Source: Actinomycetes bacterium (lineage in GTDB: Bacteria; Actinomycetota; Actinomycetes; Propionibacteriales; Nocardioidaceae). From it: a stretch of DNA of 12,108 nt. The DNA is taken from NCBI GenBank assembly GCA_029779385.1, contig JAKPAQ010000234.1:1-12108 (forward strand). The letters run 5' to 3'. The translations under genes and the position numbers were made by a program. Positions 1 to 6,754 of this stretch are shown here, in pieces. How positions within the stretch are numbered: the stretch's first letter is position 1; the number at the start of each line of letters is the position of its first letter. Under the pieces are notes generated by a model. That model did not search any database. It was given only the letters and a program-made list of their open reading frames with translations, and was not told the origin of the DNA.

Positions 1-160
1 CAGGAATCCCCACTTCACCTGGCGGCAGCGTCGCCTCCCAGCGATGCAACCAGTCAGCATTTTCCGCGCGCAGCCTCGACCAAGTGGCCGCGTCTCGGCG
101 AACCAACGGCCGAACGCCGATCTGTCCGTCCGCCAAAACTGCCGGCCAACCGCGCGCCAT
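1..160 (-). CDS. GNAT acetyltransferase, RimJ/RimL-like (5' part only)
   Basis: Only the first 53 codons are in the window; the frame runs off the left edge. The ATG overlaps the moeA stop by one base (TGATG), so translation is probably coupled to moeA; no Shine-Dalgarno is visible. The readable N-terminus has IGVRPLVRRDA at residues 14-24, then W-x-x-L-R-A-x-N and WLHRWEATLPPG (37-48). This pattern, a first beta strand followed by an alpha helix with Trp-rich WL..WE.T.P, is what I associate with ribosomal-protein-alanine N-acetyltransferases of the RimJ/RimL type, which use acetyl-CoA to acetylate protein N-termini. In M. tuberculosis a rimJ homolog (Rv0995) follows moeA1 (Rv0994), which supports the call. 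The acetyl-CoA-binding R/Q-x-x-G-x-G/A loop lies outside the window, so activity cannot be judged. Confidence 0.72.
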   Translation of the reverse strand, partial: MARGWPAVLADGQIGVRPLVRRDAATWSRLRAENADWLHRWEATLPPGEVGIP

Positions 161-1434
161 CAGAAGTTGCGGTCCAAGACCAGCACTCGGACGGTGTCGC
201 CCAAGTTGAGGGCACTCTCGTCTTCACCGATCACGATCAACGCGTTCGCCCGCGCCAACGCGCCCACCAGATGCGGACCAGAACGCGGCAACGGGGTGAC
301 CTTCGCGCCGCGATGAGTGACCTCAAAGTAGGCCAGTCGGTAGTCGCGAACCCCAGTATCTGAGGTCAGATCTTGCGCCAGCACCGCGTGCACCTGCGGG
401 CGCCGATACGGAGTGCGGCCCATCATCCGGCGAATCGCCGGCACCACGAACACCTCAAAGCCAACATAAGCCGAAACCGGATCGCCCGGCAGCGTGATCA
501 CGGGCGTCTGCTCGTCGAACACCCGCCCGAACCCGTGGGTCAGCCCCGGCGAAATCGCGACCTCGCTGAACGAAACCTCGCCGATCTCGCTGAGGGTGCG
601 CTTCACGAGGGCACGTTCGTCCCCAGTAATGCCGCCGGTGGTGATCACCATGTCCGCCCGCACCAACTGATCTGACAAGACGCGCTTGAAATGGTCGGGG
701 TCGTCGTCGACCACGCCGACTCGGTAGGCGATCGCACCGAGCGAACGTACCGCAGCAGCCAGCATTGACGAGTTCGCGTCATGAACCGAATCGCTGTCCA
801 AGTGCGAACCGGGTTCGCGCAGTTCACGGCCGGTGGACATCAACACCACTCGCGGGCGTGGGCGGGCGCTAACCCGCTCACGCCCAAGCGCGGCAACCAA
901 GCCGATCTCGCGCGGGCCAAGCACCGTGCCTTCGGCCAAGGCGACCGCGCCTCGAGCCAAGTCCTCGCCCTCGTGGCGGACGCCTGCGCCGGCCAAAACT
1001 GCTCGGGAAATGCCGACGCGGTTCGTGCCGCGGTCGGTCGAACTAGCATCAACAACGGCGTCGGCGCCGCGCGGCAACGGCGCTCCGGCCATGATCTTTA
1101 CGCACGAACCCTTGCTGATTGCGAACGGTTTGCCAAGGCCCGGAACGATCTCGCCAACTACGGCAAGTTCGACCGGTTCGGTCGGGCGAGCGCCCACCAC
1201 GTCGGCGGCCGCAACCGCATAGCCGTCAATTGCGGCGGTGGAGAATCTCGGGACGTTGTCGTTGCTGAGGACGTCCTCTTGCAAAGTCAGGCCCAACGAT
1301 TCGACAACTGGCTGGTCATAGGCGGCCAACGGGCCGATCCCGCGCAAGATGGTCTCTAAGTGGTCCTCGACCGTCAGGCGGCCGGGCGCGACACTGACCG
1401 GGCGGGTCCGCGGTGGCAGGTCTGCTGACGACAT
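160..1434 (-). CDS. moeA: Molybdopterin molybdotransferase MoeA
   Basis: MoeA inserts molybdate into adenylylated molybdopterin in the last step of molybdenum cofactor synthesis, in the cytoplasm. The 424-residue product has the family length. Visible motifs: FSTAAIDGYAV (64-74, usual SAMDGYAV), IMAGAPLPRGADAVV (114-128), MSTGREL (199-205), ITTGGITGDE (264-273), ISPGLTHGFG (294-303) and LPGDPVSAYVGFEVF (315-329). The C-terminal MoeA domain IV runs from about 345 to 424. Start: the frame is open to a TTG at 1455, but ATG 1434 lies 7 nt after a TAGGCT hexamer and gives the more natural N-terminus. The gene is 27 nt downstream of the UGPase stop and overlaps the acetyltransferase start by one base. 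Oddities: several usually conserved loop residues differ (PGKP is PGLT, PGNPVS is PGDPVS, and the GGVSxGD loop is GGITGDE), so active-site chemistry may be altered. The family call is secure. Confidence 0.95.
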   Translation of the reverse strand: MSSADLPPRTRPVSVAPGRLTVEDHLETILRGIGPLAAYDQPVVESLGLTLQEDVLSNDNVPRFSTAAIDGYAVAAADVVGARPTEPVELAVVGEIVPGLGKPFAISKGSCVKIMAGAPLPRGADAVVDASSTDRGTNRVGISRAVLAGAGVRHEGEDLARGAVALAEGTVLGPREIGLVAALGRERVSARPRPRVVLMSTGRELREPGSHLDSDSVHDANSSMLAAAVRSLGAIAYRVGVVDDDPDHFKRVLSDQLVRADMVITTGGITGDERALVKRTLSEIGEVSFSEVAISPGLTHGFGRVFDEQTPVITLPGDPVSAYVGFEVFVVPAIRRMMGRTPYRRPQVHAVLAQDLTSDTGVRDYRLAYFEVTHRGAKVTPLPRSGPHLVGALARANALIVIGEDESALNLGDTVRVLVLDRNF

Positions 1435-1441
1435 GACGGTC

Positions 1442-1447
1442 AGCCTA
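1442..1447 (-). promoter_or_regulatory. -10 hexamer TAGGCT of a probable leaderless moeA promoter
   Basis: TAGGCT on the minus strand is followed by 7 nt (GACCGTC) and then the moeA ATG at 1434. There is no purine-rich ribosome binding site in the spacer. The same hexamer and spacing precede guaB3. I see no convincing -35 box. It lies between the UGPase stop (1462) and moeA, so moeA can be transcribed independently of its neighbour. Confidence 0.6.
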
Positions 1448-1461
1448 ACTGCCAAACGGAC

Positions 1462-2838
1462 TCAAACACCGGACAGGACCGTTCCAGAGTCAACGTGGCG
1501 CGGGCCACCCTCGTCGGCCAACGCGACCTTTCCGCGCACCACGACGCCTTCGCCGAAGGTCCAGTCGCCGCGCACGGTGAACGACTCAGCGTTGACCAGC
1601 GACACCGGAAACGCGATTCTCTTGTCGAAATCGGCCATGTTCTTGTAGTACCGAGAATCGAGGTCGACTGCTGGCACGTCGTCTAGTCGCGACCGCATTT
1701 GGTAGTCCGATCCGACGTCGTAAACGTCCGATCGCAGCAGCAGCAAGTCGTTCGTGCTTTTGACTGGCAAGAACCTCGCCCGATCGACTTCGATCGCTTG
1801 CGCACCGTCGAAAAGTGAGACGGCCGCGCCCATTGCCGACTCGATCTGAATCACCTTCGGGCTGGTCGAATCAGTCGGGTCGACGGTTTTGGCGTTTCGA
1901 ATCAGCGGCAGGTCGAGCACGCCGCCAGTTCGGTCCAGTTCGGCACGCAACGCCTGCAGGTCAAACCACAGGTTGTTCGTGTGGAAGTACCGGTGAACCG
2001 TCAGGTCCGCGGCCCGGGCCGCATCTTCGGGAGCCGTCTGGGCCGTCTCGCGCAGGATCAACCGGCCATCGCTGCGCCGCACCACCAAGTAGCCGCCCTT
2101 CACATCGGCTGGAGTGCGGCGGCAAACTTCGGCAGCGTATGGCGCACCGGTCTGGGCGAACCACGCCATCATCGCCGGATCGGGGTTGGCGCCAAGATTG
2201 TCCGAGTTGGAGATCGACGCGTACCGCATCCCGGCGGCGAGCAACTTGTCCAAGATCCCCGACGAGTCCAGCGCCGTGTATATGTCCGCGTGCCCTGGTG
2301 GGCACCATTCGAGGGCCGGATCGGCCAGCCAACTGACCGGCTCGAGCGTGTCCTCGAGGAGTTTCGGCTCCCGGTTTTGGACGAAGTCCAGCGGCAAATC
2401 ATCGACGGCCAGGTCCGGGTGCTTGGCCAAAACCTCGAGGGTGTCTGCTCGGGTACGGAAGCTGTTCATGAACAGTAGTGGCGTGCGCACGCCGAGCGAA
2501 GACCGCACGTATTGAATCTGGTCGACGATCAGGTCCAGGAAGCTCAGTTGGTGCTTCACCGGCAATAACGACTTGGCCTGCTCCATCCCCATACCGGTGC
2601 CTAGGCCGCCGTTGAGTTTGATTACTACCGTCTGGCCTGCCGCAGCGCGCAGTTCCTCGGCCGAGTAGTTCAACTCTTCAAGACTCGGGATGTTCGCCAA
2701 CGGTTCGATGTCGGCCTCGGCGATCAGCCCCGAAGCGCCGTGCTCGAGTTGGCGATAGAACGCCGAAAAAACGTCGATTGCTTGCTGGGGTTGCCCATCG
2801 GCGCGCATCTTTGCCTGCGCCGCTTCCAGTGCCTTCAC
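1462..2838 (-). CDS. UTP-glucose-1-phosphate uridylyltransferase, eukaryotic-type (UDPGP family)
   Basis: Makes UDP-glucose from UTP and glucose 1-phosphate, the precursor for glycans, cell-envelope sugars and storage or compatible-solute glucosides. The 458-residue protein is of the eukaryotic UGP2/UDPGP type and not the short (about 300 aa) bacterial GalU type. Diagnostic motifs: LNGGLGTGMGMEQAKSLLPVK (75-95, nucleotide-binding loop), CPPGHADIY (179-187), SNSDNLGA (210-217), YFHTNNLWF (284-292) and RFLPVKSTNDLLLL (355-368). A beta-helix-like C-terminal tail (about 410-458) is typical. Start: the frame is open up to an ATG at 2877, but that would overlap the divergent cyclo-ligase gene. GTG 2838 sits 7 nt after TAGCCT and begins VKALEAAQAKM, a natural family N-terminus, so I chose it. 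It occupies the position of galU between 5-FCL and moeA in mycobacteria. Confidence 0.94.
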   Translation of the reverse strand: MKALEAAQAKMRADGQPQQAIDVFSAFYRQLEHGASGLIAEADIEPLANIPSLEELNYSAEELRAAAGQTVVIKLNGGLGTGMGMEQAKSLLPVKHQLSFLDLIVDQIQYVRSSLGVRTPLLFMNSFRTRADTLEVLAKHPDLAVDDLPLDFVQNREPKLLEDTLEPVSWLADPALEWCPPGHADIYTALDSSGILDKLLAAGMRYASISNSDNLGANPDPAMMAWFAQTGAPYAAEVCRRTPADVKGGYLVVRRSDGRLILRETAQTAPEDAARAADLTVHRYFHTNNLWFDLQALRAELDRTGGVLDLPLIRNAKTVDPTDSTSPKVIQIESAMGAAVSLFDGAQAIEVDRARFLPVKSTNDLLLLRSDVYDVGSDYQMRSRLDDVPAVDLDSRYYKNMADFDKRIAFPVSLVNAESFTVRGDWTFGEGVVVRGKVALADEGGPRHVDSGTVLSGV

Positions 2839-2844
2839 CGGCCC

Positions 2845-2850
2845 TAGGCT
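2845..2850 (+). promoter_or_regulatory. -10 hexamer TAGGCT of a probable leaderless 5-FCL promoter
   Basis: TAGGCT is followed by 6 nt (AGCGTC) and then the cyclo-ligase ATG at 2857, so a transcript starting at the usual distance would begin at the A of the start codon. It overlaps the minus-strand hexamer at 2846-2851 by five bases. No clear -35 is visible. Confidence 0.62.
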
Positions 2851-2851
2851 A
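2846..2851 (-). promoter_or_regulatory. -10 hexamer TAGCCT of a probable leaderless UGPase promoter
   Basis: On the minus strand TAGCCT is followed by 7 nt (AGGGCCG) and the GTG start at 2838. A TTGACC box lies upstream at 2877-2872, which matches the sigma-70 -35 consensus well, but the 20-nt spacer is longer than usual. The AGGG in the spacer is a possible weak Shine-Dalgarno if transcription starts further upstream. Confidence 0.55.
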
Positions 2852-2856
2852 GCGTC

Positions 2857-3435
2857 ATGTCGCCGATCATGGGTCAACCCAAGGAAACATTGCGGTCAGC
2901 ACACCTCGCCCGCCGTCGCGACCGCTCGGCTGCCGAACGTGCCCAAATCGCCGAGGCGCTGGCCTTTCACGCCGCAACTTTGCCGGCGTTGACCAGCGCT
3001 ACTAGGGTTGCCGCCTACCTGTCGATGGCCAGCGAGCCGGGCACCGGACCGCTGCTTGAGTTGCTGGCTGGCCGCGGCACCGAGGTGCTCGTGCCGATCT
3101 CGCACCCGGACCGGTCGATGACGTGGGTCGACTACTCCCCCGGCGAGGTCAGCGTCGGTCCCCTCGGCGTGCCAGAACCCGACTCAACTGGCGAGCCCCG
3201 ACAGCTTTCGGCGTGTGAGTTCGCGCTGATTCCGGCCGTCGCGGTCGACCACCGCGGCAACCGGCTCGGTCGCGGCGCCGGCTACTACGACCGCGCGCTC
3301 GCTGATTTCAGCGGCGTTGTTTGCGCGGTCGTGTTCGCCGACGAACTCGTCGAACACCTGGCCGCTGAACCGCACGACCGCCGAGTCGACCTCGTGCTCA
3401 CCGAGGCGGGTGTGTTTCGACCCGAACAGCCGTAG
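2857..3435 (+). CDS. 5-formyltetrahydrofolate cyclo-ligase (5-FCL)
   Basis: Converts 5-formyl-THF plus ATP to 5,10-methenyl-THF, returning the storage and inhibitory folate form to one-carbon metabolism. The 192-residue protein has the family length. It carries the N-terminal ATP-site lysine region (K9 with TLR at 11-13, then HLARRRDRS), SMASEPGTGPLL (56-67) and the signature NRLGRGAGYYDRAL (135-148), with RRVDLVLTE near the C-terminus. Start: ATG 2857 is 6 nt from a TAGGCT hexamer, giving a leaderless start; a second in-frame ATG at 2869 also has no ribosome binding site. It is the only plus-strand gene here. It is divergent from the UGPase gene and converges on the GMC gene with 4 bp between stop codons. 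In M. tuberculosis the homolog Rv0992c is likewise divergent from galU. Confidence 0.94.
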   Translation: MSPIMGQPKETLRSAHLARRRDRSAAERAQIAEALAFHAATLPALTSATRVAAYLSMASEPGTGPLLELLAGRGTEVLVPISHPDRSMTWVDYSPGEVSVGPLGVPEPDSTGEPRQLSACEFALIPAVAVDHRGNRLGRGAGYYDRALADFSGVVCAVVFADELVEHLAAEPHDRRVDLVLTEAGVFRPEQP

Positions 3436-3439
3436 TCGG

Positions 3440-5140
3440 TCAGGTGACGTCCACGATCGGCAGTCGGTAGGCCGCCGGCGCGTCCGCCGGCACGACCGGA
3501 CTTTGCGGCGCGATCGGCGCGATCCGCACATACGCCGACCCCAACGGCGGCCGCTCATCTGCTTCGCCGCGGTTCGGCCAAAGCGAGACCGCGCGTTCGG
3601 CTTGGGCGGTGATCGTCAGCGACGGGTTCACGCCGAGGTTCGCGCTGATTGCCGCGCCGTCGATCACGTGCAGGCCCTCATGGCCGTAGAGGCGCTGATA
3701 CGCATCGATTACGCCGGTTTCGGCGGAATCGCCGATAGCGCAGCCGCCGATGAAGTGCGCCGTCATCGGGATCCCGATCGGCTCGGTGACGATGCCGCCG
3801 CCGACTCCGTCCATGTAATCGGCCATTTCCGAAACGGCCCGGTGCGCTTGGGGGATATAGGTCGGGTTGGGTTCGCCGGTCCCCTGCTTCGTGGTCATTT
3901 TGCGACCGCCGAACAGCGTGCGTTTGGTGTAGGTCGTGATCGAGTTGTCGCGCGCCTGCATCACCAGCGCGATGACGGTGCGCTCGGACCAGTGGAGCGG
4001 GTCGTAAAGCTTCAGCATCCGCGGAAATATCTTGACGACGTTCTTGGCCATCGTCCACAGGCTCGGCTTGGCGTTGCCGCTGCCATCGGTCGACAGGACC
4101 ATTTGGACGAACATCATCAGGTTCGAGCCCTTGCCGTAGCGGACCGGCTCGATATGGGTCGTCTCGTCCGGGTGAATCGACGAGGTGATCGCCACGCCCT
4201 TGGTGTAGTCGACTTCGCGGTGCATCGCCACCGAACCCATCAGCGCCTCGGAGTTCGTCCGGGTGAGCACCCCCAGCCGGTCCGAGATATTTGGCAGGCT
4301 GCCGCTGTCGCGAAGTTTGTGCAGCAACTTTTGGGTGCCCAGGGAAGCCGCCGAGAAGATCACCTGCTCTGCTCGGATCACCGGCAGCGGCTGCTTGCGG
4401 CGCTTAGTTGATTCGGCGAACACGTCATAGCCTCCGGCGGCGTTCGGGCGCACGTCGATGACGGTGGTGAGTTCTTGGACTTTCGCGCCGGCCTGTTCGG
4501 CGAGGTAGAGGTAGTTCTTCACCAGCGTGTTCTTGGCGTTGTGCCGACAGCCCGACATGCATTCGCCGCAGTTGGTACACGTTCGCCGCTCGGGACCGAC
4601 GCCGCCAAAGTACGGGTCGGGCACCGGTTGACCTTCTTTGTCGCCAAACAGCACGCCAACTGGAGCGAAGTGGAAGGTGTCGCCGTAGCCGAGTCGGTCG
4701 GCGGTGGCTTTCATCACGATGTCCGAGGGACTCATTTGGGTCACCGGAGTCACTCCGAGCATCCGTTTGGCCTGGTCGAAGTACGGCGCCAGTTCGGACT
4801 TCCAGTCGGTGATGTGGCTCCACGCCGGGTCGTCGAAGAACGGGTCGAGCGGTTCGTAGAGCGTGTTCGCGTAAACCAAAGACCCACCACCGACACCGGC
4901 GCCGGCCAGCACAAGCGAATCGTGCAGCAGGTTGATTCGCTGGATGCCATAGCAGCCCAGTCGCGGCGCCCACAGGTATTCGCGCAGCCGCCAAGAACTC
5001 TTGGCGAACTGGTTGTCGGCAAACCGCCGCCCTGCTTCAACAACCAAAACCCGGTAGCCCTTTTCGGTCAGCCGAAGCGCCGAAACGCTGCCGCCGAACC
5101 CCGAACCGATGATGACGATGTCGTAATCGAACTCGCTCAC
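3440..5140 (-). CDS. GMC-family FAD oxidoreductase, ChoD (cholesterol oxidase)-like
   Basis: A 566-residue flavoprotein alcohol oxidase or dehydrogenase. The Rossmann FAD motif is IIGSGFGG (10-17), followed by VLVVEAGRRF (31-40) and LAGAGVGGGSLVYANTLY (78-95). The catalytic region has AHFIGGCAIGDS (461-472) with the likely active-site His463, and the C-terminal FAD motif VNPSLTITAQAERA (504-517). Unusually, C188-x2-C191-x2-C194-x3-C198 forms a ferredoxin-like [4Fe-4S] motif. Start: GTG 5140 has a GAGGGG ribosome binding site 6 nt upstream and sits 10 nt after the aldehyde dehydrogenase stop; the frame is open to 5182, but that start would overlap the upstream gene. No signal peptide is seen, so it is cytoplasmic. 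M. tuberculosis ChoD (Rv3409c), next to guaB3, is the nearest homolog I recall. The substrate is unknown, and cholesterol oxidation should not be assumed. The preceding dehydrogenase gene suggests sequential oxidation of an alcohol. Confidence 0.9.
   Translation of the reverse strand: MSEFDYDIVIIGSGFGGSVSALRLTEKGYRVLVVEAGRRFADNQFAKSSWRLREYLWAPRLGCYGIQRINLLHDSLVLAGAGVGGGSLVYANTLYEPLDPFFDDPAWSHITDWKSELAPYFDQAKRMLGVTPVTQMSPSDIVMKATADRLGYGDTFHFAPVGVLFGDKEGQPVPDPYFGGVGPERRTCTNCGECMSGCRHNAKNTLVKNYLYLAEQAGAKVQELTTVIDVRPNAAGGYDVFAESTKRRKQPLPVIRAEQVIFSAASLGTQKLLHKLRDSGSLPNISDRLGVLTRTNSEALMGSVAMHREVDYTKGVAITSSIHPDETTHIEPVRYGKGSNLMMFVQMVLSTDGSGNAKPSLWTMAKNVVKIFPRMLKLYDPLHWSERTVIALVMQARDNSITTYTKRTLFGGRKMTTKQGTGEPNPTYIPQAHRAVSEMADYMDGVGGGIVTEPIGIPMTAHFIGGCAIGDSAETGVIDAYQRLYGHEGLHVIDGAAISANLGVNPSLTITAQAERAVSLWPNRGEADERPPLGSAYVRIAPIAPQSPVVPADAPAAYRLPIVDVT
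3474..3491. terminator. GC-rich hairpin, possible terminator for 5-FCL
   Basis: GCCGGCG (3474-3480) and CGCCGGC (3485-3491) form a perfect 7-bp stem with a CGTC loop, 39 nt after the 5-FCL stop and inside the 3' end of the GMC coding region. There is no T-run after it on either strand. It could slow or terminate the convergent plus-strand transcript, but codon usage for an Ala/Pro-rich tail could also produce it. Confidence 0.25.
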
Positions 5141-5146
5141 TGGCGG

Positions 5147-5152
5147 CCCCTC
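5147..5152 (-). promoter_or_regulatory. Ribosome binding site GAGGGG that fixes the GMC start
   Basis: GAGGGG on the minus strand lies 6 nt upstream of GTG 5140 and overlaps the stop codon of the dehydrogenase gene (TGA 5153-5151). This is one of only two clear Shine-Dalgarno sites in the window. It argues for translation from a shared dehydrogenase-GMC mRNA. Confidence 0.65.
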
Positions 5153-6710
5153 ACGCTTTCCAAGTGAGTCGGCGAAGTGCACGCAGACCCAAGGTGATGA
5201 GCCGACTGAACGCCTCGTGCGACAACTGGGGCGGACCGGCGACCGGCATCACTCGTTGGACGCCGACGGCCTGAGATTCGGTGAACCGCAACAACCCTTC
5301 GGCCCCTTGGCGCCGGCCGGTGCCGGACTGCTTCATCCCGCCCATCGGCGCGTCGATGCTGCCGAAGGTGGCGGCAAACCCTTCGTTGACGTTGACCGTG
5401 CCGGCCTGGATTTTGGCGGCGACTTGAGCGGCCCGATGAGCCGGACCGTAGACGCTGGCGTTGAGGCCGTAGACGGTGGCGTTTGCCTGGTCGATGGCCT
5501 CACCGATCACGGTGTAGGGGTATAGCGAAACGACCGGGCCGAACGTTTCTTCGGCGAAGCATTGCGCCGCCTCGGTGACGTTCTCCAAAACGGTCGGTTC
5601 GTGGAACCACGGGGCGATGTCGGGCCGAGCTTTGCCCCCGACAACCACGACTGCGCCGTTGTCGCGCGCGTCCTGCACGTGCTTTTCGACCGTGGCGAGT
5701 TGGGCCGGCGAAACCAGGGTGCCCATTTCGACTTCCCAGTCGCCGTTCGCGCCAAACGACATTGCGCTCACCCGAGCGGCCAACGCGTCGCGGTACTGGT
5801 TGTAGATCGACTCGTGAATGTAAATCCGCTCGATCGACACACACAGTTGCCCGGCCGAACTGAACGCTGCGGTGATGGTGCCTTCGACTGCCTTGTCCAC
5901 GTCGGCGCCCGGCAACACGATCATCGGGTTCTTGCCGCCGAGTTCGAGCGAGGCGCCGATGAGCCGTTGCGAGCACTGTTCGGCGATCCGCTTTCCGGTG
6001 GCCGTTGACCCGGTGAAGCAGATGTAGTCGGCTCGCTCGATGATGGCCGAGCCGATCACCGAACCGGCACCGCTGACGATCTGCCACAGGTCGGCCGGGA
6101 AGCCTGCCTTGCGCATTAGTTCGACGATGGCCAACGCCGTTAGCGGTGCTTGGCTGTCCGGCTTTTGCACCACGGCGTTACCGGCCGCGACCGCGGCAAG
6201 TCCGTCGACGAACGCCATCGACAGCGGATAGTTCCACGGAGTGATCAGCCCCACGACGCCCTTGGGATGCTGGTACTGGCGCACGCCGGTGAGCAGCGGA
6301 TAAACGCCCGAACGACGGTGGGGGCCAAGGATTCGGTTCAGCCGGCGGCCGTAGTAACGGCAGGTCAACGCAGTGTGCAGCACCTCGTCGAAGGCGTGTG
6401 CGCGGGCCTTGCCTGACTCGGTTTGGATCAGGTTGAGCAGTTCAAACTGGTGCGCCAAGATCAAGTCGTGCAGTCGCAGCAGCGCTTTCTTGCGCACGTG
6501 CAACGGCGTTCTGGCCCAGATCACTTGGGCTGCGCGCGCCGCGGCGAATGCCGCCTCGACGTCGGCGTTGCTTGAGACCGGCACGGTGGCGACCTCGTCA
6601 CCGGTCAATGGCGAGACCGTGGTGCGCAATTCGGTCGTGGTCGAACGGATCAGCGAGGTCAGTTCGGTAACGCGGCGCGGCGCAACCGTCAGCAAGGCAG
6701 GAGTGGACAT
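5151..6710 (-). CDS. NAD(P)-dependent aldehyde dehydrogenase, succinate-semialdehyde dehydrogenase (GabD2)-like
   Basis: Oxidises an aldehyde to an acid, probably a semialdehyde, with NAD(P)+. The 519-residue length fits the GabD2 group. Motifs: LITPWNYPL (155-163, Asn160 in the oxyanion hole), VQKPDSQAPL (181-190, cofactor ribose lysine), CFTGSTATGKRIAEQ (231-245), LELGGKNP (255-262, general base Glu256), SSAGQLCVS (284-292, catalytic Cys290) and EETFGPVVS (387-395). All catalytic residues are present. Start: ATG 6710 lies 7 nt after TAATCT; the frame is open to a GTG at 6758, but that start overlaps the upstream nitrilase stop. Forty-four nucleotides separate it from the nitrilase gene and 10 nt from the GMC gene. 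With the GMC enzyme next, an alcohol to aldehyde to acid route is plausible. The exact substrate (succinate or glutarate semialdehyde, or another) cannot be read from the sequence. Confidence 0.92.
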   Translation of the reverse strand: MSTPALLTVAPRRVTELTSLIRSTTTELRTTVSPLTGDEVATVPVSSNADVEAAFAAARAAQVIWARTPLHVRKKALLRLHDLILAHQFELLNLIQTESGKARAHAFDEVLHTALTCRYYGRRLNRILGPHRRSGVYPLLTGVRQYQHPKGVVGLITPWNYPLSMAFVDGLAAVAAGNAVVQKPDSQAPLTALAIVELMRKAGFPADLWQIVSGAGSVIGSAIIERADYICFTGSTATGKRIAEQCSQRLIGASLELGGKNPMIVLPGADVDKAVEGTITAAFSSAGQLCVSIERIYIHESIYNQYRDALAARVSAMSFGANGDWEVEMGTLVSPAQLATVEKHVQDARDNGAVVVVGGKARPDIAPWFHEPTVLENVTEAAQCFAEETFGPVVSLYPYTVIGEAIDQANATVYGLNASVYGPAHRAAQVAAKIQAGTVNVNEGFAATFGSIDAPMGGMKQSGTGRRQGAEGLLRFTESQAVGVQRVMPVAGPPQLSHEAFSRLITLGLRALRRLTWKA

Positions 6711-6717
6711 GTGACCT

Positions 6718-6723
6718 AGATTA
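6718..6723 (-). promoter_or_regulatory. -10 hexamer TAATCT of a probable leaderless dehydrogenase promoter
   Basis: TAATCT on the minus strand is followed by AGGTCAC (7 nt) and ATG 6710. It lies in the 44-nt gap after the nitrilase stop and would give the dehydrogenase-GMC pair its own transcript. The AGG inside the spacer is only 4 nt from the ATG, so it is a poor ribosome binding site. Confidence 0.55.
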
Positions 6724-6754
6724 CTCTGCCGAGGATTATGCGACAGTGGCAATG

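Noticed and set aside
781..1359. Plus-strand open frame opposite moeA
   Set aside because: It is the shadow of moeA codons, with low-complexity Ala/Arg/Gly composition and no start signal.
2839..2877. ATG 2877 as the UGPase start
   Set aside because: It would overlap the divergent 5-FCL gene by 21 bp and add residues unlike the family; GTG 2838 has a -10 at leaderless distance.
3317..4411. Long (364-codon) plus-strand open frame opposite the GMC gene
   Set aside because: It is antisense to a gene with full FAD and catalytic motifs; its translation is Arg/His/Asp-rich without any recognisable domain, and it begins inside 5-FCL in another frame. High GC removes stops on the opposite strand.
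4475..5167. Plus-strand open frame opposite the 5' part of the GMC gene
   Set aside because: It is antisense to the FAD-binding region, with no ribosome binding site, promoter or domain.
6714..6717. AGG-type Shine-Dalgarno before the dehydrogenase ATG
   Set aside because: Its spacing of about 4 nt is too short and the match is minimal; the TAATCT hexamer 7 nt upstream is the better explanation.
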